Positions 34,630 to 43,213 of a stretch of DNA of 47,772 bases are shown piece after piece. Origin of the DNA: Pseudoalteromonas sp. BSi20652. GTDB taxonomy: Bacteria > Pseudomonadota > Gammaproteobacteria > Enterobacterales > Alteromonadaceae. A model generated the notes under the pieces. That model was not told the origin of the DNA. It did not search any database and saw only the letters and a program-made list of their open reading frames with translations. The position numbers were made by a program, and so were the translations under genes. Location: positions 1-47,772 of the forward strand of contig NZ_BADT01000094.1 in assembly GCF_000239855.1 (NCBI RefSeq). Direction: 5' to 3'. The number at the start of each line of letters is the position of its first letter. The stretch's first letter is position 1.

Positions 34630-35707
34630 ATGAATGTACTGCATTTGGTTCAACATTTTAAAATAGGGGGCCTTGAAAAAATGGCCGTTACTTTGATTCA
34701 AAAAAGCCAATTTGCTGATTCCAGTGTGGTTGTGTCTCTTGAGGGAACGTTGAGTGAAGCAATCGAAGAGTGGCCTAAGTTAGCATTATTTCAACATCGG
34801 TTAATCTGTTTAAATAAGGCAGAAAAATTTGATTTAAACACGGTTAAAAAGCTTTCTAAAATCATTAAAAAGCACAACATAGACGTTATACATAGTCACC
34901 ATATTGGCCCTATGCTTTATGCAGGTATAACGTGCTTAATAAACCGACACGTTAAACATGTGTCGACTATTCATGATGCGTGGTATTTAAAAGATTTTAA
35001 ACAGCGCTTAATAACCAAAGTATTAAATAAATTAACCACAATACACTGGGTTGCCGATGCACAGGTTGTGGCCAGAGACTTTTATAATGAAACTGCAATC
35101 AAAGCAGATAAAACAATACTCAACGGTATTGATTTTAATAAGTTTATTTGTATTGACGAATCACAAGCGCGCAAACAGTTAAATTTGCCGCTGGATATTA
35201 ATTTAGTTGGCTGTTCGGCCAGGTTAGAGCCTGGCAAAGGGCATTTTGCACTTTTGAGATTATTGTCCTCATTACCCGTTTACACAGAATTAGTGTTTGC
35301 AGGCAGTGGTAGCTTACACAATAGACTAGTTGAATACGCCACTGCACTTGGAATTTTAGAACGAGTACACTTTTTTAGGAAATGTACAAAAAATGCCGCT
35401 ATTTTACTCCGCGATTAATGTTATGTGCCTGTATTCACAAAGAGAAGGATTGCCGTTGTCTATTTTAGAGTCAATGGCTTGTGGGAAAACTATAGTTGCC
35501 ACAGACGTGGGCGGAATTAGTGAAGTACTTACTAGTGAACAAGGCGTTTTAGTAAAACCAGGGGATGAAACAGGGCTGAAAACTGCGCTTATAGAAGCAA
35601 TGTATATTAAGCAAGGTGACTGTATACGAGAGCATATAATTTCAATTGCTAATGCAAAAAAAATGAGTGCACAGTACGACCATTTTTATAACGGTTTAAC
35701 ATCATAA
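34630..35707 (+). CDS. Family 4 glycosyltransferase, frameshifted in a T6 run
   Basis: ATG 34630 (GGGGAAATAAC upstream) begins MNVLHLVQHFKIGGLEKMAV, a typical GT4 acceptor-domain start, followed by DVIHSHHIGPMLYAG and KHVSTIHDAWYLKDF. The frame breaks in the six-T run 35371-35376. With five Ts it reads ERVHFLGNVQKMPLFYSAIN and continues through the donor-site SQREGLPLSILESMACGKTI and VATDVGGISEVL to 35707, about 358 aa. The EGLPLSILE motif carries the conserved Glu for retaining transfer. It adds a sugar to the lipid-linked unit. It lies 1 nt after the Wzz-like gene. Confidence 0.85.
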
Positions 35708-35717
35708 GGAGAAAATA

Positions 35718-37522
35718 ATGACTTTTTATTAATTATACTGGTGATGTTAATTGTACTTGTTGTCTATCATCATGTTGGATATGTAGCGTTGTTAACGCTT
35801 TTTAGTCGCCGTAGTTATAAGCGTTTTGTGTTTGCTAAAAACACAAAAGCGACCACGCGTTTTGGTATTTTAATTTGTGCTTACAATGAGCAAGCCCACA
35901 TTAAAGAAAAACTGCATAACTTGGGCGCTATGCTTTACAACACACAAATGTATGCCATTCATGTTTATTTAGATGGTTGTACAGATAACACTTATGAAGA
36001 GGCTATGCTGGCTCAATCGCATTTAGCTAAGCAAAATGTAGTGTGTCATTTGCATTTTAATAAGCAAAATCGTGGTAAAGCGTATGGTATCAATGAGTTA
36101 ATTAAATTAGCCAAACCAAATTACGATGTGTTGCTGTTTACAGATGTTAGTGCATTACTCAGTATTGATGTACTAAATAATATTGATGATGATTTTAAAG
36201 ACACAAAAATTAATGTCATTACAGGCGTTTATATTTTAGATGATGAGGCAACAGCGGAGCAAAAACATTATTGGCAGTATCAAAATAATGTGAAAAGTAT
36301 GGAGTCGTCACTCGGGGCTGTGATTGGTGTACCGGGCGCTATGTTTGCTATTCGTTCTGAGCACACTGATTTACTTGATGAAAACACAATTAATGATGAC
36401 TTTATTCTTACTATGAATGCGTTAAAAGACGGTGGGAAAGCCGTGGTAAACGCCAATATTAATATTGTTGAAAGAGAATGTGATGAGCAGAGCCATGATT
36501 ATGCAAGACGTGTAAGGCTCGGTGCAGGTAATTGGCAACAAATTAAACTACTTATAAAGTTATTAAGCCCTAAATTAGGGTGGGTTAGTTTTAATTTTAT
36601 TTCGCATAAAGTGCTAAGGGGGGTGATGCCAATTTTGCTTGCCTTAATTTATAGCTTATTGCTTTGTATGTTGCTTTTTTCAAGTTTACTATTCCCCAAA
36701 TTATTATGCGGTGCCATCGTGCTACTACATGGTATTGAACTGTGTAAAAAAGTATTTAAGATCTCGGTAAAAATCCCTATTGTAGATAAAGTAAATTACA
36801 TTCTTAATGCCTATTTTTTAGCACTGTGGGGCATTATTAAATTTGAGCGAGGTGACTATAAAAAACATTGGCAACGAGTGCATGCTCGCAATAGTGAACA
36901 AAATGGTTCAATTAAAATCATTAAACGCTGCATTGATATTGTAGGCTCTGCGACGGGGTTAATTTTGTTGTCACCGGTTATGTTATTGGTTGCTGTAATG
37001 ATAAAGCTTACCTCTCGAGGTCCGATATTATTTAACCAACTACGCGTAGGTGAAAGTAGTGATACTTTTGTAGCGTTGTTTGACGTGCTTAAATTTCGTT
37101 CTATGGTTGTTGATGCTGAGGTTAAAAGCGGTGCTGTGTGGGCTGTTAAAGATGATCCAAGAATAACTCCGATAGGCAAATTTATTCGTAAAACCCGATT
37201 AGATGAATTACCACAACTGTGGAATGTGCTTATGGGGGATATGTCGCTTATTGGCCCTCGGCCAGAGCGGCCAGTGTTTTATTCAAAGCTTGAGAAGGAT
37301 ATCCCTTATTTTTCACAGCGCACATACGGTATTAAACCGGGTATATCTGGGCTTGCGCAAGTTATGAACGGCTACGATGAAAGCATTGATGATGCAAGAA
37401 ACAAAATAGGGTGGGATTATGCGTATATGTTGAGCACTTCATCACCACGCAGTTGGTGTTACATGGAGCTGACAATATTTTTTAAAACCTTAGTTGTTAT
37501 ATTCACTGGCAAAGGGCAATAA
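35718..37522 (+). CDS. GT2 glycosyltransferase fused to initiating sugar-phosphate transferase, frameshift near start
   Basis: The expected start is ATG 35718 after AAGGAG. It hits a stop unless the five-T run 35723-35727 has six; then MTFLLIILVMLIVLVVYHHV joins the long frame (about 601 aa). Residues about 45-380 are a membrane GT2 (FGILICAYNEQAHIKEKLHN, VYLDGCTDNTYEEA, NDDFILTMNALKDGGK). Residues about 395-595 are a bacterial sugar transferase (IKRCIDIVGSATGLILLSPV, KFRSMVVDAE, RKTRLDELPQLWNVLMGDMS, LIGPRPERPVFYSKL, KPGISGLAQV). The second part should load the first sugar phosphate onto undecaprenyl phosphate, and the fused GT2 could add a following sugar. SypR is the analogue of the second part. 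A strong terminator follows. Confidence 0.88.
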
Positions 37523-37530
37523 TTGTTTTT

Positions 37531-37580
37531 GCATAATGCAATAGTACTCCCAGTACTCAGTTGCATTATGCTTTATTTTT
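37531..37580 (+). terminator. Strong intrinsic terminator after sugar-transferase gene
   Basis: Nested arms GCATAATGCAA (37531-37541) with TTGCATTATGC (37561-37571), and AGTACT (37543-37548) with AGTACT (37552-37557), are followed by TTTATTTTT. The long perfect stem and T-rich tail make this a confident terminator. Confidence 0.9.
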
Positions 37581-37650
37581 CTCTCAACATTCTTCAATAA
37601 AATTAAAATTCATTAATTATCAATAATTTAAAGTTGGATCGTTTCTTGTA
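37581..37650 (+). promoter_or_regulatory. Candidate sigma-54 promoter and activator site of STAS operon
   Basis: TGGATCGTTTCTTGTA at 37635-37650 has TGG and TTG at -24/-12 spacing, but the final C of the -12 GC is T. Upstream at 37581-37595, CTCTCAACATTCTTC resembles the TTCTCA-N3-TGC activator site with two mismatches, 40 bp before the -24. Initiation near 37661 would give a leader of about 29 nt. It is weaker than the site at 33021 but sits in the right place. Confidence 0.4.
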
Positions 37651-37689
37651 ATAGTTATATTGAAATTAATTATTTAACAGGTAACGACC

Positions 37690-37998
37690 ATGATAAATTT
37701 AGCCAATGCACAAGCGCATAAAATAGTATCACTTCCTAATGACTTTTCAGGGTTTGCAGTTGATGGATTTAAAGATGAGTTTGAAGGGTTAGTTGATACG
37801 GACACTGATTTTATTATTTTAGACTTTTCAAAAACTGAGTTTATAGATTCATCAGGTATTGGTGCCGTTGTATTCCTTTACAAAAGAATCGAGAAAAAAA
37901 GCCACAAATTATCTTTGCTCAATGTAACAGGGCAGCCCTTTAAATTAATGAATTTGCTTAGAGTGGATAAAACCATTCCATTTATTGATTCAATTTAA
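37690..37998 (+). CDS. STAS-domain anti-sigma-factor-antagonist-like protein (SypA-like)
   Basis: This 102-aa single STAS domain has the core DFIILDFSKTEFIDSSGIGA near 40-59. Within the DSSG loop, Ser55 aligns with the serine phosphorylated in SpoIIAA/RsbV, the residue targeted by RsbW-type kinases and removed by PP2C phosphatases. Such a kinase-phosphatase protein is encoded four genes downstream (41665). In V. fischeri the same set, SypA and SypE, switches biofilm formation on and off. It is the first gene of an operon with OmpA, SLBB and ATPase genes, preceded by a candidate sigma-54 promoter. Family call firm; the SypA role is by analogy. Confidence 0.9.
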   Translation: MINLANAQAHKIVSLPNDFSGFAVDGFKDEFEGLVDTDTDFIILDFSKTEFIDSSGIGAVVFLYKRIEKKSHKLSLLNVTGQPFKLMNLLRVDKTIPFIDSI

Positions 37999-38016
37999 CG
38001 GTATAAGGAGAGGGAT

Positions 38017-38871
38017 ATGAAAGCACACATTTTTATAATCATATCGTTGCTTTTAAGTGGGTGTGCTTCTTGGCCTGATGAAGGACAAGGAGGTTGGGCA
38101 GAAAAGTACCAAAATTATCCTTTGGAAGATGATCAAAGAGATAATAATTTCACACAACCAGAAGATGTAGTAAGAAGTGAATTTGAACATCTTGTTTTAA
38201 AACTAGAGCTTTTAAAGTCACAAGATATTAAAGCGTGTATGCCAGCTCAGCTTTTAAGGGCGCAAATATATGAAAACCGTATTCGCAGGCTTATTGGTGC
38301 ACAAATGTGGGAAGACGCAGAACATGATTTACTTATTCATTATCATGGGCTTAATCAGTTAACAAACCACTTTGATACGGTTCAAAAGCTGACTCAATGT
38401 GCTGTTGTTAAATCCTCAAAACCGGCTTTGTTTTCGGTTAAAAAGCAAGTTACTGATTTACTCAATAGTGATAATCAATTTGCATTTAAAGCGTTTGAGA
38501 TCACACCTAAATATGCCGTAAGACTCGCACAAGCTGCCGATTTAGCTAAGCAACTAGAGAGTATTTCAATTTTGTTAGTCGGGCATACGGACTCTGTAGG
38601 TGAAATGAGCAGTAACTATGAGCTTGCTCTAAAAAGAGCTGAAACAGTTAAACATTGGCTCGTTGTTTATGGAGTGCCGGTGCAAAATATTACAACGCTT
38701 ACACAAGGTAGTTTAAAACCATATAGCGAGCAGCCTAAAACCGATAGCGTGCGACATTCTGATAGACGTGTAGAGGCAATTATACTGGACGCTAACAATA
38801 ATAATTTACAAGATAACAAAGCTAAATCGCTTGTTAATTGGACCAAAATTATTAAAAGCAAACAGGAGTAA
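38017..38871 (+). CDS. OmpA-family outer-membrane lipoprotein (SypB-like)
   Basis: MKAHIFIIISLLLSGCASWP is a lipoprotein signal with Cys16 as the acylated residue. A helical region of about 100 residues follows. The C-terminal OmpA-like peptidoglycan-binding domain (about residues 155-265) shows ISILLVGHTDSVGEMSSNYE, LALKRAETVKHWLVVYGV, VQNITTLTQGSLKP and the terminal SDRRVEAII. Asp and Arg in HTDSVG and SDRRVE are the diaminopimelate-binding positions. It would anchor the export apparatus to peptidoglycan. ATG 38017 has a strong AAGGAGAGGG site and lies 18 bp after the STAS gene. SypB has the same architecture. Confidence 0.92.
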   Translation: MKAHIFIIISLLLSGCASWPDEGQGGWAEKYQNYPLEDDQRDNNFTQPEDVVRSEFEHLVLKLELLKSQDIKACMPAQLLRAQIYENRIRRLIGAQMWEDAEHDLLIHYHGLNQLTNHFDTVQKLTQCAVVKSSKPALFSVKKQVTDLLNSDNQFAFKAFEITPKYAVRLAQAADLAKQLESISILLVGHTDSVGEMSSNYELALKRAETVKHWLVVYGVPVQNITTLTQGSLKPYSEQPKTDSVRHSDRRVEAIILDANNNNLQDNKAKSLVNWTKIIKSKQE

Positions 38872-38874
38872 GTT

Positions 38875-40956
38875 ATGAAATATCTATTTACGATTGCTTT
38901 ATTACTTTTTTCATTTGGTGCTTATTCAGCTAACGATGATATTGACTCTGAAGTGCAAGTCGGCAACAAATTATTTTTATACATCCCAGGCGAAATAGAC
39001 TTTGATACCACATTTGAAGTTGATAAAAAAGGACAAATTAATCTGCCAGAAATAGGTCAATTTAATGTAGCCGACAAAACGATTTCACAAATTGAGCAAG
39101 AACTTGTTCCTGTGCTTGCCGCTTTGTTTGTTGCAATGGATGACTTTTATATAGAAATACGCAGTAGAGACATTCTTATAAATGTACTGGGGTATGTAAA
39201 TACACCGTCGCAAGTGAGTATTCCCGATGATGGTAATATTCAAATGGTTATTTCGAAGGCGGACGGTTTAAAACCAGGCGCCCAGTTAGACAGAATGCAA
39301 ATAAGACGTGGTGATGAAATTATTGAGTTTGATTACAAGGGCTACCTAGACTCAGGTAATATTAACTTGTTACCCGTACTAAAAAGTAAAGACACTGTAT
39401 TTGTGCCGGTATCGCCTTTACTGGGAAATGTACAAATAGACTTTGATGCGCAAACACTTAGCGCCACGGGCGATGCGAACGACAGTAATGCAATAACCAT
39501 TTTAGGTGAAGTACATAATCCGGGCAGTTTTTCATTTAAAGAACAGATGAGTATTTTAGATGCCTTGATGCGTGCAGAAGGGGTTACGCGTTATGCTGAT
39601 GTGACAAAAATAAGGGTTATTGTAGACAAAGCACCGGTCATTTTTGATTTAAAAGCGTATTTAGATAAACCGTCGGATAGCACCATGCAATTGCTGCAAC
39701 CGGGCTCTACTGTGTATGTGCCGATTATGGTTGATGACGTAAATACAACCTCTCGCACGGTGTATATTATGGGTGAAGTGCAAAAACCGGGGGCGTATGA
39801 GGCAGCCGACAGTACCAATTTTTTAGATATTTTAGCCAATGCAGGGGGACCAACCCGTTTTGCAGAAACCCGCCATATTAAAATATTAACCCCAGAAGGC
39901 GAAAGTATTGTATTTGATTTACAAGGTTACAGTGAAGGTACTGTGACAACCAAGGTTCCTGATTTAAACCCAGGGGATGTTATTTTTGTGCCTGAGAAAA
40001 CAGATGTAAACGAAAAAAGCTGGCTTAAAATTCCAACCAAACGTGCCATTAAAATTATAGGTGCTATTCAATCTCCTGGTCGGTATGAGTGGAGCAATGA
40101 AATGGATTTTACGGATTTACTCGCACACGCAGGTGGACCAACCAAAGGCGCAAATATCAATGATATAAAAATACTGCGTAACGGCGATGTAACACAACGC
40201 TTTGATTTAGAAAAATACACCATTACTGATGGTGATACACCGCTGCCAAACTTGGTGGCGGGTGACACCGTAATTGTTGAAGAGTTACCCGTTGACCCTG
40301 CGGATAATAAATCTCAGTGGATACGTCAAGAATCAAGTAAATCTATTTATATTATGGGACAAGTAGGATCGCCTGGGCGTTATTCATTTAACGAAAACAT
40401 GCATTTTATTGATATTTTGGCTGCAGCAGATGGTCCGACTGGCAGCGCGGATATACGCAACATTAGAATAACGCATCGAAATGGTAACCGGGCTAAAGTG
40501 AGTAAGTTAGACTTGGCAATGTATTTTGAAACGGGCGACGAAACGCTATTTCCCAATGTGTTACCCGGCGATACTATTTTTGTTCCTGAAAAAAACAAAG
40601 ATTGGTTACGTACACCAAAAGATCGCGTTGTGCGCATTATGGGGGCTGTTCAAAAGCCAGGTAGATATAACTTTGACGATACTATGTCTATTTTAGATGT
40701 ATTAGCAGAGGCGGGAGGCCCTTCTAACTCGGCACTTATTGATAAAATAGTGGTTATTAATCACTCATGTTGTAAAGAGCAGTCTCGGATATTTGATTTA
40801 GAGGCATTTATTAAGTCACCTAACTCGGCAAATATTCCAGTATTAAGAGCGGGTGATACGCTATACGTACCAGACAAAGGTCAAGACTTACTGAGTCAAT
40901 TTAAAGATAATTTCTTAGATGTGATTACTATTTTAGCGTTAGTGGTGGGACTATGA
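38875..40956 (+). CDS. Polysaccharide export protein with six SLBB repeats (SypC/Wza-like)
   Basis: A 693-aa secreted protein with signal peptide MKYLFTIALLLFSFGAYSAN. An N-terminal Poly_export domain (VGNKLFLYIPGEIDFDTTFE, KGQINLPEIGQFNVADKTIS) is followed by six SLBB-type beta-grasp repeats starting near residues 98, 204, 296, 394, 489 and 582. Most carry the pattern IxIxGxVxxPGxY, AGGPT and PGDTIFVP, for example VYIMGEVQKPGAYEAADSTN. The end FLDVITILALVVGL is hydrophobic. The protein should form the export channel; most Wza homologues have two SLBB repeats, so six suggests an unusually long periplasmic barrel. It lies 3 nt after the OmpA lipoprotein gene and overlaps the next gene by 4 nt. 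Confidence 0.92.
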   Translation: MKYLFTIALLLFSFGAYSANDDIDSEVQVGNKLFLYIPGEIDFDTTFEVDKKGQINLPEIGQFNVADKTISQIEQELVPVLAALFVAMDDFYIEIRSRDILINVLGYVNTPSQVSIPDDGNIQMVISKADGLKPGAQLDRMQIRRGDEIIEFDYKGYLDSGNINLLPVLKSKDTVFVPVSPLLGNVQIDFDAQTLSATGDANDSNAITILGEVHNPGSFSFKEQMSILDALMRAEGVTRYADVTKIRVIVDKAPVIFDLKAYLDKPSDSTMQLLQPGSTVYVPIMVDDVNTTSRTVYIMGEVQKPGAYEAADSTNFLDILANAGGPTRFAETRHIKILTPEGESIVFDLQGYSEGTVTTKVPDLNPGDVIFVPEKTDVNEKSWLKIPTKRAIKIIGAIQSPGRYEWSNEMDFTDLLAHAGGPTKGANINDIKILRNGDVTQRFDLEKYTITDGDTPLPNLVAGDTVIVEELPVDPADNKSQWIRQESSKSIYIMGQVGSPGRYSFNENMHFIDILAAADGPTGSADIRNIRITHRNGNRAKVSKLDLAMYFETGDETLFPNVLPGDTIFVPEKNKDWLRTPKDRVVRIMGAVQKPGRYNFDDTMSILDVLAEAGGPSNSALIDKIVVINHSCCKEQSRIFDLEAFIKSPNSANIPVLRAGDTLYVPDKGQDLLSQFKDNFLDVITILALVVGL

Positions 40957-41657
40957 AGCTTATACCTAAGCAGTATCATGAACTAGAAGTAATCTGTAAT
41001 ACGATGATTGACGACAGTGCTCGTTGCGTTACATTTATATCATTATGCGGCTCTGAGGGGTCATCGAGTGCTTGTGTAAGTGTTGCTAAGCGGCTACAAA
41101 GCCAACACAAGTCGGTACTGATCATAGATTTAAACCCTATAAATACGTTTAGTTCAGACGATAAATTGCCAACAGCATGCAACCCATGGCGATTTGATGA
41201 TATTTCGTGTCAGCTAGGCGTAACAAATTATCAAGAGGTTAGTTTATTAACTATCAAAAACTTAGCGGCTATAGAGCCTGCTAAAAACAAGCATGTACTC
41301 AATGATGCAGTGGCTCGATTAAAGCAAGAGTACGACTACATTTTAATAGATATGTCACCGGCATTAAAATTAAATAGAAATAATGTACCGTTGCATTCAT
41401 TGAGTCTTTGCAGCGAACTCACGTTTGTTACAGTGGCATTAGGCGTTAACGATGAAGAGTCGTTATGTAAAGGTATTAAAGAATTAAAACAAGCAGGGCA
41501 CAGCAATATAAAAATACTGATTAGCCAGCATAATTTTGCGCCACTTGGCGAACGCATAGTCAAATTTTTACAAAAGCATAGTGCTAAATGGCCAAAGTTA
41601 TGCACTAACCTTATGGCAAAAATCAACAAACAAAGATGGTTATTTGAGCACCACTGA
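40953..41657 (+). CDS. P-loop ATPase-like protein with degenerate Walker A (SypD/CpsD-like)
   Basis: This 234-aa protein has the layout of the MinD/BY-kinase cytoplasmic domain: CVTFISLCGSEGSSSACVSV near 25-44 in place of the Walker A, VLIIDLNPIN near 55-64 (Walker A') and YDYILIDMSPALKLN near 128-142 (Walker B). The canonical GxGKS/T is replaced by GSEGSSS and the catalytic lysine is missing. No Tyr-rich tail is seen. It may therefore be a nucleotide-binding-deficient partner of the Wzz-like protein rather than an active tyrosine kinase. It is translationally coupled to the SLBB exporter. SypD is its positional analogue. Confidence 0.8.
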   Translation: MKLIPKQYHELEVICNTMIDDSARCVTFISLCGSEGSSSACVSVAKRLQSQHKSVLIIDLNPINTFSSDDKLPTACNPWRFDDISCQLGVTNYQEVSLLTIKNLAAIEPAKNKHVLNDAVARLKQEYDYILIDMSPALKLNRNNVPLHSLSLCSELTFVTVALGVNDEESLCKGIKELKQAGHSNIKILISQHNFAPLGERIVKFLQKHSAKWPKLCTNLMAKINKQRWLFEHH

Positions 41658-41664
41658 GGGCAAT

Positions 41665-43125
41665 ATGGATATATTATTTGAACGACGTTTTGAACTGTTA
41701 TGGCCAACGCTGAGTGAAATACGCCAAATTCTTAAACATGTTTTAGGCGCTCTTAATGTAAAAAAGATGAAGTTGATGCTGCCGGGTTGGTCGCGACTGA
41801 GTACCTAACTAACCTTATTAGGCATAATCAGGGCTCTGAACACCATATTTTACTTCGAATTAGTAAGGCTAATAATGATAGCTATACATTCACATTTATT
41901 GACGAATTGACCCCTTATAATCTTTTTAAAAACAACAATTCAACGTGGAAAATCGATTCAGGTGACTTAGTTGAAGGCGGTATGGGAGTGGAGCTCATCC
42001 GCCATTATTTTAAAGAAGCAGATTATATAACTTATGAAGGTAAAAATTATTTTTCTTTTCCTTTAGAGCACATAGACAGCCGACCCACGGTTATTTATGT
42101 TGATGATGATGTAACCCAACTTGCGTTGATGAGTGCGTATTTAAAAGATAAATTTCAAGTGATTGCATGCCAAAGCATAGAGGCGGGGTGGCAAGCTATT
42201 TTAACCGCCGATGCGAGAATTTTATTGCTCGATCATAAATTAAAAAATGGCACTTGCGAGCCTCTTTTAGAAAAGCTTAATCAGTCTAATTTAAAGTCAC
42301 AGTTGTCGGTGGTAATGCTAACAGGGGATGATAGTGAAGAAGTTATTCATAAAATAAATCGATTAGGTGTAGATGACTACTTAATTAAGCCTGTTAAAAA
42401 AAATAAATTACTGCAAAGTATTGAACGTGTGACGCACCGTTTTGCGTATTTATCTTATCAAACTACGTTTGAATCAACACCCGCTGTAATACACATGCAA
42501 AAATGATAAAAGTGCTCACCTTTTTGGTTCTATTAGCTTAGGTAATGGCGGCGATTTTTTTATGCCCATTAACCATGAGTGTAGTGCATTTGTCCTTGGC
42601 GATATGATGGGACATGGTTTGCAGGCACTTAAAGAAAGTTTTGCTATTAAGGGATTTATAAGTGGTTTTTTAGCCACAGGGCTCCCTTACCAACATATGT
42701 TAGCCGCACTTAATAATGCGCTTTACAAGCAGCAGCTGTGTAAATCGAGCTTAGTAACGCTTGTTATTTGCTTTATTGAAAACAATAAAATGTACTGGTT
42801 AAATGCAGGTCACCCACCGCCGGTTGTTTTACTCAGCGAAGGTGAAATAAAGCAATTGTCAGGCACAGGCCCTCTTTTAGGTCTTTCAAAAGACCATAAC
42901 TATACCCTTTATGAAACTGCCCTTGATGATGTTGAACATATTCTACTTTATACCGATGGTTGGACTGAAAATCGTTTTACTGATAAAGATGAAATAAGTG
43001 AGATAGGTAAAATTATACCGAGGAATTATAAATCAGGTGAAGACTTTGCTCATACATTGTGGAAAAACTCACAAGTAACACTGTCCAAAGAAATAGATGA
43101 CGCATCGCTTATTGTAATTAATTGA
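41665..43125 (+). CDS. RsbW-type kinase - receiver - PP2C phosphatase protein (SypE-like), two homopolymer frameshifts
   Basis: Three consecutive frames form one protein (about 486 aa). An A run at 41760-41765 (six; seven expected) joins ALNVKK to DEVDAAGLVATEYLTNLIRH. An A run at 42499-42503 (five; four expected) joins VIHMQ to NDKSAHLFGSISLGNGGDFF. Domain order: RsbW-type HATPase (N-box ATEYLTNLIRH, G1 FIDELTPYN, G2 EGGMGVELI); receiver (VIYVDDDVTQLALM, phospho-Asp in LLLDHKL, Thr in MLTGDD, Lys in LIKPVKK); SpoIIE/PP2C phosphatase (VLGDMMGHGLQA, YWLNAGHPPPVV, ILLYTDGWTENRF). This is the same unusual order as V. fischeri SypE, which phosphorylates and dephosphorylates the STAS protein SypA. 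It starts 7 bp after the ATPase gene. Confidence 0.85.
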
Positions 43126-43213
43126 ATTTGCTTTAATTAACATTCTATAGTTAAATCATTAGGGAAATATTAGTGTTCTAAACATTGCTGATCTGCTAAC
43201 TAGGGAATGAAAA

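Noticed and set aside
27131-35707. Reading the split glycosyltransferases and flippase as separate short genes
   Set aside because: Each pair is cut inside a conserved motif and rejoins with a one-base homopolymer change, so they are single genes.
36856-37179. Minus-strand 107-aa frame inside the sugar transferase
   Set aside because: Antisense shadow of a strongly conserved domain.
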